Source: Musa acuminata AAA Group (lineage: Eukaryota > Streptophyta > Magnoliopsida > Zingiberales > Musaceae). From it: a stretch of 64,000 nucleotides of DNA. Position numbers and translations under genes: made by a program. Numbering within the stretch: position 1 is the stretch's first letter; every line of letters begins with the position of its first letter. The DNA lies in NCBI RefSeq assembly GCF_036884655.1, contig NC_088357.1, forward strand, positions 11,935,501 through 11,999,500, written 5' to 3'. Positions 16,706 through 28,600 of the stretch are shown piece by piece. The notes beneath the pieces are model-generated. The model was not told the DNA's origin. It did no database searches and saw only the letters and a list, made by a program, of their open reading frames with translations.

Positions 16706-19700
16706 ATGGCGAAAAGAGCGGTGAGGTACGCTGTGGTGAGCTACTCCATCCTCTCTTTCCCCAGTCCCAGTTTGATGCTCGCAATCTGCTGCGATCAAGG
16801 AACTCGATTACTGTGTTGTTCAGATAGACGCCTTCACTAGGTCACCGTTTAAGGGGAATCCCGCAGCAGTGTGCCTCCTGGACTCCTCGTCGCCGGAGGT
16901 GGAGGTGGGCGACGAGTGGATGCAGTCGGTCGCCAGCGAGTTCAACATCTCGGAGACCTGCTTTCTCTCCCGCGCCATCTCCGCCGTCGGTGCTGGATCG
17001 GATGGTCCGAGTAACGGCGCTTCCCCTCCCCGGTTTAGTCTCCGGTGGTTCACTCCCGTCGCCGAGGTTACTCTTCGCCCTTGGTCTTTTGTCCTATACC
17101 ATGCTCTTTCTACGCATTTGATGCTTCGGTTGTCTTCTGGTGATGGGACCCTGTGGGACCCGATTCAGGGGCCACCGTTTCATCCAATTACAAGTCAGGT
17201 AAAGGGCTGGAGACCGTCCACGGGTGGAAGAAGTGTTCATTATCAACACATTCCTTTCTAGTCTTTATATGTGTCTTCGTGGAGTCATTAATTGCACATT
17301 TAACCCCTCAACATTAATTGGTTTTTCATGTATCACATATGATCCATCAATCACATGCATCCTATCAATTGCATTCAATTTGAGTATGAAAAATGACATG
17401 ATTTTCTCTGAAATGATGCTCGTTCATGCTGAAAACTAAACTCAGATTTCCACGCTTCCAACATGTAAGTGTGCAACAGTGATGCAAGGTTTGATTTGTA
17501 AAAGGCCTAGGCTTTAGACGTGTTCTACTCATTGAATTCTTAAGCAGCTTAGAAATTTTGAGTTTCTTAAGCAGCTTTAGACATGTTCTCTCTTGATAAC
17601 TTAATATGTGTTTCCTTTTTGGCAGGTGAAGCTTTGTGGACATGCAACTCTAGCAGCTGCACATTTTCTTTGGACATCTGGTCTTGTGAGCAGCACAGTG
17701 ATTGAGTTTGTGACAGAATCTGGAATTTTGACAGCCAAGAAAGTCATCCGATCCAATCTTTTGGGTACACCAAATGTGGCGATAAACGAAGCTGGGGAGA
17801 AGTTTTCTATTGAATTGGATTTTCCGGTGGTTCCAGTGGGAGGATGCAATGCTGCAGAGATGCCATCAATTACGGAGACACTAAATGGTGCATCGATAGT
17901 CAACGTTCAGAAAACAGAGACCAGTCATGATCTCATTGTGTGCATCTTTTCTTTTATCTCTTGATAGACATCTGAGTAACCTTCCTTGATACCTAGTAAC
18001 CATCACTTGTCATATTTTAAAATTTGATATTGAATTGCTACACTTATATATTGAACAACTAACAGCAAGCCTTGTCCAATAATATGGTTGCTCCTTTGTA
18101 GTTCATTTGAGTCATAGCAACAACCTATTTACTTGTAGAGGTAAGGCTGACATACATTGATCCGATCCCGTATTGGCAGGAGCTTCTTGTGCAATGGACC
18201 ACCTGTCTGTTTGTTATTAAGAACAATTCCATTGCTTGCAGGACTGAACTACCTCTAAAATCTGTCATGCTTTATATACAATAAAAGCAAATTTTCTGGA
18301 AATTTTATGCTAGGTTTGTATCCACCTTTTTTTGGTGTTGTCGAATGTATCTTATGCTTAATTGCTGTTTCACTTAAGGAAGTTATGGTATATTGGAAAA
18401 GATTTCATTGACATAGAGAATTGAACTTCACTTGGTAGGTAGAACTTTCTTCAGGAAAGGAAGTCGTTGATTTACATCCAAACTTTGATGAGATACAGAA
18501 GTGTGCTGGAAGAGGCCTTATTGTAACTGCACCTGCCCCTCCAGGATCTGAATATGACATTTTTACTCGTTTCTTCTGCCCAAAGTTTGGAATCAATGAG
18601 GTAATTGATGTAAAGACATGTGAATTTATCCACTTGTTTGATTGATTCAGAACACTACTATTGGGGTCAATGCAACTGCATATTGCTGCCATTTACTGTT
18701 GAGACATTTTATGTCTGTACACAATTAGAGGCACATGTATTTGTTGCCAGAGTTTCTATATGTCTGAGATTTACTGGGTAGATACTTGAAGCTCATCATA
18801 GAAATTGATTGTCTTTGCATGCTTCTCACCTGAAGAATAAAAAAAAGAAAAAATGGAAGTAATGCTGTATTCCAAGTCATTGGTTCCTCTCTTAAGGTTG
18901 AAGCAAGAAAGGGTTTTATTTCTTGTGGATGTGGGGCCCAAAAATGGTGGCATTATATGGTAGGTTGTGCATCCACCATCATTATATGGTGGCATTTTGT
19001 ATCATTCATTCCTCTTTGACCAATATATAAACCGATAATGACATTAACTTTCAATAATTTTGCATATGTCATGCAAACTAGTTACAAGATTCATGTTCTC
19101 CACATTATAGATATACCATAAGATTATTAAGGCTATTAGTTGCACTTATGCTTGGTTTTGGTCGTCATATCTATGCCATTTTGTTCTCAGCTTTGATGCA
19201 TGAAGATAAAATACATCAAGAGCATCATCATATTGGCATTGTGTTCGTTTTCTGGATTCTCTCTTCTAATCCTATCCACCAGCCACAAGTGTTGATAGCA
19301 AGTACTGATGACCACATTTCAGAATCATATTAATTGTTAGCAACCACTTCTCTGACTTTTTACAACAATACATCTAGTAATGTTAAGGTGAAGATGCCTT
19401 TTCGACTGTGGAAACTAATACCAATTTGCACATTAATATCATCCTTATTCAAGAATCACACAGAAAAAGAAAGTATAGAATCTCGAGAAATAGGTCATGA
19501 CATGATTGATTCTAAACTAGCCCTTTATGGAATATCTATAATAATCCTTAGTCAATTTCTGATCAGTATTTCATTCAGTTAACAAAATGAAAACTAAGGA
19601 TTTCCTTTTTCCTTCTATGTTTGGATTTTATTTCTTCATGTACTTGAGAGAGGCTATTTAAAGGGCATAGTGATTTCCTCATGTTTGTTTTTCCTTTTTT

Positions 19701-21372
19701 CTTATCCTATGACTTCTAAATCCTCTCTAGTCAACATTTCACTAAATTACTTGTTAACCATCATATGTGGTTGATCTACTAATGAGGATTGTGAACATTA
19801 GCAAGCTTTGCCCTTGAGTAGAACTGGATTATGTTGGATAGATCACCAATGATTTCCTTTTACACATCTTTTACCTTTCTCTTATGATCTTGATTAAGCG
19901 AGACTGTAAAGGATAGTGTAGTGATGTGATTATGAATAAAGAAATTAGAATCTGAATCTTCATAGTGGGCATATGCAAATGAGAGCACGTCATAAATACT
20001 AGAAGGCTGCACATTTTATGCATAAAAGCGTCTTCTTGGGAAGTATTAATAGGGAACTCATGTATAATGGAGAAGCTAACATCTTCCTCTTACAATTGAT
20101 GAACAGTCCTGACGGCAATAGAGGATGACAAAACAATCCGAGGGAAGTCATGTATAATGGGGAAACTATCATCTTCCTCTTACAATTGAGGAACAGTCCT
20201 GATGGCAACAGAGGATGACAAAACAATCTTTTTCTTCGACAATTCTTTCATGTCAAACTTGTAGAAATTGTAATTTAATGTTAATGTCTTATGTGCTTAA
20301 AGGTGAATCCATATGTGTTATGATGGTTGACATGTTGAAAATCAATGACTCACCCCACTGATTCTGTTCTACATACTTTGAGGATTTTAGGCATTAAAAG
20401 GATATGATATTCCACTGATTCTGTTCTCATAATAAGAAAAACACATGAACTAATACAATAATAGTTTATGACTTCATTCATATTTTGAACAAGTTATTGT
20501 ATAGGTAAATGAAGTTCAGATCTCATGATTTGGTGTGAGGGTGTTGGAAGAATGTAGATCAAATTTGAGGTAGCCTCATTCTACACTCATATAAATAATG
20601 AGGAGGTTGCACATGTAGGTTTTTGAGAAGTATCGATTTGAACTTTTAATACTGACCTCTTCAGAAATGCATCATCTTTCCTTTTCTTCTTGTTCTTCTT
20701 GTAGTGACTAGCCCGTGCTCATGCTATGCCCATTGACCTTTTTTCACTTTCTCTGTAAGTAAAGGACCTGTTTTTCATTTCCATTTCATCATTTGCTCAA
20801 ACTTGATTTAAATTTAAATGATAAACCAGCATGTTCAAACAACCATGGAACTGTTCCTGCAATGTGGTGTTGTTAACATGTTGATTCTTTTTCTCTGGAA
20901 GAAAATAACTTTTTCATTGTAGGTTTCAATGCATTGGTTGAATTTGATAGCATTCATGTCCAGTTGCTTATGATTGATATGTATTTGCACATGCATGTAC
21001 ATAAGAATGAATCTGATTAACTGAGATATGATCTTGGTTTTGGGTTGTGTGGTTTTATGATGTATAAGAAATTAATTTCTCTCTCTTGTTCATATAAATT
21101 CACATCTCAGGATCCTGTTTGTGGAAGCGCACATTGTGCTCTAGCCCCCTACTGGAGCAAAAAGCTGGGGAAAACAAACCTCATCGCTTACATGGTATCA
21201 TCCTCTTTCTAAAATAGAAACTGTTCATGCCGATGTATTTAATCTCTACTGTAAACCAAACCAGGCTTCTCCAAGAGGTGGAAGATTGGACCTTCAACTT
21301 GTGGAGGAGACTCAGCGTGTATGCATTCAGGGAGAAGCTGTGACTGTAATGGTTGGATCTCTGTTAGTCTGA
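16706..21372 (+). CDS. PhzF-family isomerase-like protein, 6 exons
   Basis: Exons 16706-16735, 16824-17066, 17626-17937, 18439-18600, 21111-21194 and 21265-21372 join to 312 residues without a stop. Every intron is GT-AG and phase 0. Family landmarks are DAFTRSPFKGNPAAVCLL (12-29), SEFNISETCFL with the conserved catalytic Glu54, LCGHATLAAAHFLW from 94, and DPVCGSAHCALAPYW from 250. PhzF-type proteins have a two-lobed diaminopimelate-epimerase fold and catalyse isomerisation by proton transfer to carbon. The bacterial namesake acts in phenazine synthesis, but substrates of the plant homologues are not settled, so no substrate is assigned. There is no transit peptide, suggesting a cytosolic protein. 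Intron 4 is long (18601-21110) and contains a 90-bp duplication. A decayed LTR lies just upstream. The Cys following DPV, where many bacterial members have Thr, is a small variation. Confidence 0.93.
20052..20229. repeat. 90-bp tandem duplication in PhzF intron 4
   Basis: Two adjacent copies start at 20052 and 20142 (gggaactcatgtataatgg and gggaagtcatgtataatgg), each running to gaggatgacaaaacaatc. They differ at only a few bases. Confidence 0.9.
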
Positions 21373-22102
21373 TCTATGTATCTTTAACATCAATAATGTG
21401 GCCTAAACCACTTCGAGATTCATAAGGTGTTTTCTGTGGATCGAATTCCTTTCAGTAATGCAGACATAAAATCTTTCTGCTTGAATTGTGAGGTTATGAT
21501 ATTTTAGCTGCATTAAATTGTCAAAGTGATCTCTATACTGATGCCATTAAATAAATACAGAGAACTGAAGAAAGGTGCTGCTGAAGGTAGATTCAAAACT
21601 CAAAGAGTCTTAAAACTATTCTCCCTATCAAATTGTAGCAAAGTTGTAGAGGAGATGAAGATGTGTTCTGATTCAAAACTCATATTGGAAGATGATAGGT
21701 TATACTAGAATTATTATATTTTTTTTCTTACAAAAGATAAATTGTAGATGAGATGTGAATTCATGGCATTATTATTATTATTAACAGTTAAAGAATGAGA
21801 TTGATACAGCATCACTAAACGAATAGTTAAGTGTAAAAAAATATTGGTTTTGAGTGTAAAAATTTCTTCTCCAAAGGCGAAGAACTATATAAAATCAAAA
21901 GCCGATTGCAAGGCAGATATTGCTTATTCGAGCACAAAATAGAGTAAATTTTATGATCCCAATCCTATCCTGCATTCAAATATGATCCGATTTGAATCTT
22001 TTAGTAAACAAAGCAAGTAAATGATCAATGATCAAGCATATTGTTGTTGCTTGCCTTCCCTCGAAAGATAAGGGTAATTTCGTAAAAACATCTCTTCTCT
22101 CA
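21373..22102. other. PhzF 3' flank and bHLH 5' flank
   Basis: No exon recognised. It contains an atta triplet run near 21768. The left end should hold the PhzF 3' UTR and the right end the bHLH promoter. Confidence 0.45.
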
Positions 22103-22108
22103 TATAAG
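22103..22108 (+). promoter_or_regulatory. Candidate TATA box of the bHLH gene
   Basis: tataag about 30 bp before a CT/GC-rich stretch. That stretch ends at AAACCCTAAAG|GTGATG, a good splice donor at 22218/22219. The stretch from about 22130 to 22218 is best read as a 5' UTR exon joined by a 3.4-kb intron to the acceptor TTATGCAG at 25608. Confidence 0.4.
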
Positions 22109-23960
22109 AGCAGGCACGCGACTGCTACGCTCAGAAACCAAATCAAAGTGAGAGCGAGCAACCAACAAATGCTGTTGCTCCGCTACGTCTCTTCGTCCTC
22201 CTCTTCGAAACCCTAAAGGTGATGCCATCGGAGTCGTCCCCCTCTCCCATTCGTATGGCATCGATCCACATCTTGCCTTGTTTTCCCTCATCCCGGTCTT
22301 TTGTTCTCAGTGAACCGAAGATTTCTCCCCGTTCGGATTATGTGCTGCCTCTGTTCTTGATCTTTCCTTGGTTGTAGTTGGGTTTCTTCGAAGGATACAT
22401 CAGTCTCTTTGAACACTTGCCTTCCGATGCATGATGTTTATTGCTCTTCCAGTTTGATAAATGAACCAAGCTATCTGATGGAGATGCTTTGTGCTTCTTT
22501 TATACTCTACTGGTGATTAATGTCTAACGAAATGCCTGACACCGACTGCATCTATATGTTGAGTTTGCTTCTTGATATGAGATTGTGAATATAATACTAT
22601 ATTATATGAAAACTTCTGATGATTTCTAGATCTTATTCGATCATTACAGTGTTCTGGACCTACTGACTGTTGATTGGGGATTCTTTTGAAATCGGAGCAA
22701 TGTAGGTTTTGTTGGTGCTTACGGGAGATGATTACGATCGAGAATACCGATGACTTTTTTCAGCATCGGTGATGTATTGATCAACACAAATAATCACCTC
22801 AGAGTAATCCTGATAAGTAGTGCGCAGTTGCTGTATTTTCAGCTCAACAACTTGTCAAATTCCTTGCTCATCATCAGACTGATGTCCATATGCGTCATGC
22901 GCATCGAGAATTTATTTATTTGTGCTGCTCTCAGTAGTAGGCATTAGTGTTAGAGAGTTTAAAAAATAAGAAACCAGAAAATTACCTAATTGCCCTCTTA
23001 TTCCTGCCCTAACAAGTATCATAAAAAAGAATAAGTAACTTTAGGCACTGATCTTCAACCAATTAGCTCTAGAATATTAATGTCACTTGATTTTTTCTTT
23101 GCATAGGAAATTTGTCGACTAAATGCTGCATTTGGTTTTTGTTAGACTCGATTAGATAGTCTTGTGGATAGGAGATTTGTCAACTGAATGCTGCTTCTGC
23201 TTTGTGTTAGACTAGATTGTCTCTGTCATTGCTGTTACAGTATCTACTTAATTTCAGAAATTCTTTTAACTGCAATTCTGTCGACCACTTGCTCTCATCT
23301 TGACAGATCTTGGCTGCACTTTGCCAGCTGAGCTAACAGACTTGCTCCTTTAATTGTTCAAGGAGGGAAAAAAAGGAAAAAACTAATGGAAATGGATGAA
23401 AGAAATAAGACTTTTGAGCTTAACTGAATATTATCAAATAAGGTTTTTAAGCTTTTTGAAGATCCTATGCAAAGGTAGTCAATGCCAGTGAAAAATTTTG
23501 TAAAAAAAGGAAGACTATATATCGAATATATTTGGAAGAACACCTTCCCCAAAGAAAGAGAATGATTGATGGTCCTCAACCTAAGGGATATGAATTTTCT
23601 TGACTATATTTTTATATATTTTCAATTTTTATTTTTTTGTACTTGGGGGCCTATATACATAGAAAAAGATTTATAGTTAGAAATATGACCGAGCTAGTTA
23701 AATTTGTTTTCCTCACATTATGTACAAGTGTTGTGAGATCATGTTTATTTCTCAGTTGTGTGATTCCATCATCCACATAGAAGACGTGCGTGGTGCGCCT
23801 AACTTCCGTTCTTGTGAGTGAATTCTTGAGTGAGAGTGCGATTGGTGTTGATCATTTTTTTGTCTTTTAATTAAATTACGTAATGCTTGTTTTAAATATT
23901 CTACAATTGAATCTTAGAAAAAATATGTTTTGTTCCATACTAGAAACTCCTTCATTCACT

Positions 23961-24056
23961 TGTTTACTTTGTATTTGGTATCAGTGCAGCATATCCTACA
24001 TATGGATGTTTACTTTGTATTTGGTATCAGAGCATCATATGCTAGGAGGTCCTAAG
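23961..24056 (+). repeat. Retroelement primer-site-like duplication
   Basis: The word tgtttactttgtatttggtatcag occurs twice, at about 23961 and 24008. The second copy continues as tggtatcagagc (24022-24033), which matches the initiator-Met tRNA primer binding site of many copia elements. The surroundings are otherwise unrecognisable. It lies in the proposed 5' UTR intron of the bHLH gene. Confidence 0.5.
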
Positions 24057-25635
24057 TTTGATAATCATCTATAATTTTGGTTGTCTGGCTTACCAGTCTT
24101 GGTTGAGCCACCAACCAAAGAAGATAGATTTTCGATTAGTTATCCATGGGCTTAGTTTTCTCTTGACACATGTGCTAGGTGAGAGGCCGGTAGCCCCCTA
24201 TGGGGCTGGTGCTACTAACCAATGGGAACTCAGCCTTCCCTGGTTTGTGGCTTAGTCAAGAAAGAAGAATTATATCTATTTTGACTTAGAATGGTTTGAC
24301 TCTCTGTAATGGATATGGTTTCTATTGTTGGCATCCATGTATATGCATACTGTACTAATATATTGCTGGCACTCATTTGCATAGATTGGCATAAGAATCT
24401 TTTGGTGATGACCAATACTAGGGTATGCTTCTTTGCATATTTGCTAATCCTGCCAACATAATCATTTTCCTTTCCAGATAAAGAACTTAATGCATTAGCA
24501 GACTGGTGGCTTTCCCTTTTTCTAACTATAACTTAAGTTTTCATCTCACTTTTAACTAGCTTCTGCCTCAACATTTCCTAATCAAAGTTAAAGGAGCAAC
24601 TTCATGTTGAGAACTGATTTTAGGTATCCTGGAAATAAGGTCAGTTCAGTATCATTGAAGCACTTCATTGGTTGAAGATGTCTTGTAGAACAAGGTTGTA
24701 AACAAGCACAATTATGTATGTATTTCATATCTACAAAATGTGTATGCATCAAAAACGTGCAATCCTCTGTGCAAATATTCTGAGCAAAAGGTGAAATATG
24801 ATGGATATTGGAACTCCTGGTAATTTAATTGAATGTATGACATGTTGTGACTCACAATCAGAGCAAAGAAATATAAGATGGCTACTATCAGGCCAATACA
24901 AATGTAGGCACAATTTAGAATATAATCTTTGCCAAATTTGGAACTTAATAATATTAATATGTAGTATAAATCTGAAGATTGCAGATTCTAGAACCACCTT
25001 TATAATGCTTAAATACATTTGTTGAGATTGTGTCACTAACAAAAGGGTTTAGAAAATCCACATATGCATATTTCACTTTGTTTATTTACTTTTCTTGTCT
25101 GCTATCTGGTAAGATTTATAGGATAAAAGTTTAAGATGAGCTTAACTTCATTTTTCAATGACCTGAACTTTATATTTAAGTTCAGTGAATTTTGACTTCA
25201 ATTGACTTGGATAATTGCTCAAATATCTAAACAGGCATGCGGGTTACATTCATATCTTCAATTCAGATTTTCTATCCCTCCATATGCTTTTCCTCAGAAT
25301 TATGTGTAGTTTGCATTCTTTTATATGTTATCTAAATTTCCAAAGGTTCCTTAGACTAAAAAAAAATCAATCTGTTGCCAAATTATAAATAATTTATTAT
25401 AGCATGATAATGGTAGTATCTTGTGCAATATTATTGGAGAATCCTAGTATACCATTATGAACCTTCCACTTTTTTCATTCAATCATTCTCCTGGGAAGAA
25501 CAATTCTATGAAATGAAAGAGAGTGCTTATTTGATCAAACACCAATTTCACTGTATATTCAAATTTCTATTTTCATTAATTAATATTCTGTTGTACCTAA
25601 TTATGCAGAAATAGTCAGTGATTGCAAGTAGTTTC

Positions 25636-28600
25636 ATGCATTGGACTTCATTTCCTTTTGGCAACATGGGTGAAGGTAGTTGTGGTGAGAAACCCTGGTC
25701 AAGAGAGCAACTAAATTTTTTCAGGATGAGCAGCTTGATGCTGTTGCCAGATCAAGCAAGAGCAATATCACTAAATATCGTGCCTATTCCTGGAAGTGAA
25801 AAATCTTCTGTTTCCCAGCATTTCATCTCACCTCAGATTCATTATATGCAAGTATTTTCCAACAGTGTTAATGAGCTTTATACTGATGCTCCATTTTCTG
25901 ACCCAAGGCAACTTTGTACCATTCCTGCTGAAAACATACTGGGCGATTTTGTTTTGCCAATTTCTAGAGTGGATGCTGCTAAATCATATTATGGTTCCCA
26001 AACAAGAAATCTGTTTCAACATTTCAAACTCATCGAGAATCCTCTTCTGGATCAATCAAATAACTCATCGATTGACAATGTCAGCACTACAGTAGTAAAC
26101 ACTCCTTACATTAAAAGGGAATCCACAAGCTACATTGGCAAAGCTTTGTCTCTTGTTCAGAATGGTGAGGTTGGCACAAGTGCCACAGTTCCCAGGGTAA
26201 GAATTTCCTTTCTTTGTAGACAAGTAATGTCGGTTGCAGAACAAAACTTTCTGGAAATTTGAAGAGATAATCAGCTTGCATCTCTATGTCCAAGTGTCGA
26301 AGAAGGAAAGGAAACCATGCCTAAGAATACTGATATATTCCCTTTCACAAAAATGAATATGTTAATATTTTAATATGAACATGTTCTAGTAGTGAAAATA
26401 AACTCTAGGCCATGTCTAAGAATATGTTAATCTTTTATACATAGTTGCTGTATTCTGATGTGACTTCGATAAACAGAGTCATGCTTTAATGAAAGAGAAC
26501 TCTGATGAAAGGAAAGAACATGCCATTGAGATTCATTCAAGAGAGATGGTTCACTCAAGAGAAGACAAAGCTAGAGCTGCTACAAAGAACAGGGTAAAGA
26601 TGTCTATAACAAAAATATAAGATTTTTTTTCTGATACGAGTTTCTGAAGTTTATATATCTTGTACTGCAATTAAGTTAAGCAGTTCTGATCATGGAACAT
26701 GGCTCTTAGAGCTTGCTCAGGTATACTATCATATTATCAGCTTAACTAATACAATTTGTTCAAGCTTGATGGCATCCATTGAAGTAGCCTATTTTGCTGC
26801 AAGTCCAAGTCTTCACTTAATCACTGCTATTTGTCTATTTTCTGTTGTATATCGAATTTGAATGTGGTTTGAACTGATGTTATTTGTCTTTTTTTCATTG
26901 TGTCATTCTCAAACTGCTTGATCATGAATAATCCATCAGTTTGTATCTCGAACTAAAATCTTCACTTCTTGCAATGAATATCTTGTTCATGAAAATAGTT
27001 GCAGATTTATGATAAATCATAGTAAATTTAGCTTTTTGATTATTTTCCTAATTTTCTGGCATTTCATGGACAACATAAATTTTTTTATAATTTGATATTT
27101 TAATTTCTTAATCTTTGGTTTGGATGAGCTTCTTATTAATATGGTAATGGCAGCTCCGCAGAGCTAGGATTTCTGAAGGAATTAAAGCATTGCAAAATAG
27201 TATACCATTCTCTGGCCAGGTAAGATAGATGAGCATTAAATTTTTTTTTGTTTAAGCTACGCTTTGTTTTATCTTTGTAGCTTTTGCTGGCCTTGTCAGA
27301 GTTGCATATCTATTTTTAAATAGTTTTAAGAGAATTTTGGGCAATCTACCTTTTATTCCTAATTTGCTGCATGATACGTTCTTCAGTTCATTTTTGCTAT
27401 AATTGTCTCAACTTGTACTTAATTATTGTATTTTTATGGCATGAGGACTGTACCTTGAATTTGTTAACTTTCCTATGTTATTCCATCTTAGTTCCACTTG
27501 ATGCCTAGCTTGGTAGTCTATAATCTTATATTGTCAATGTTCTTCACCAAACCCCAGCATGATCAGAAGGCCATTTGTTGAACCCACTTTTTTCATAACA
27601 AACCAACATAACTCCTCCATTAGAATATTTGGCATCTTTCCATGCTAATTATTTTAATTATTTTATATAGTATGGAGTATGGACGCAGTTTTAAATCAAG
27701 ACAAAAATGGTATCAGCGAGTTGCCTGGGCAAAATGTACCTTCTGGCTGTGCACAAACTTTCTGTCATGTGTTGGTAGCTTTCTCTTGCTTGTTTGTATG
27801 TGTATGTGGTGATACATTTGTTTAATCTGCAATATTTGACAGTGCTTTATGATCTTAGCATAACTAACTAACTGCTTGAATATTACCTTGCCTCTTCCTT
27901 GTTCTTTCTTGCTAGATGTTGAACTAGTTACTCTCATATATGAATTGCTCTGGCACTTCCTCTTAATATCAGATGTTGACTTGGGATGTATTACTCCATA
28001 TTCATTCTACTCCACTAATGCAATGAAAATTTGTACTCTGTGTTAGCTAATTATTAGATAATAATAATTAACATTCCTATGTTTGTAAAACATACAAAAT
28101 AGGTGGCTATGTATTCATCGTATGATCATGGAAGTCTTATCTTTCCCCTCCTTTTTTTTTATCACATCTAGGGTAAAAAAGAATCTGTTCTGGATGATGT
28201 CATCGATTATATAAAGTTTTTAAAACTTCAGCTCAAGGTTGGTTAAATTTCTTTCTTGTGTTCTTAAAGTTTTTGATTTGTATATCTCTTTTAATATGTT
28301 GTATTAAAAGTAAAAAAAGAAGAAAATATTATGTTCTAGAAACAGTTTTAAGTTTTAACTTAGCAAAGCTATATTATACCAATATGAAAACTTATATGAC
28401 AAATTGCAGGGAATCAAAATATACCAATGTGACTTACTCTATTTTCTCACCATGCAAATATCTCATATGGGTCCAAGTTTGAACAGCACATGATAAATAT
28501 TTGCTTTTTCTCGTTAAAAATTAAGCTTGAAAGAAATTTCTATGAACTGTTCAGCTGATGCTGTTTCTAGGATCAGGTAAAGTTTAGCAATATGCTGAAA

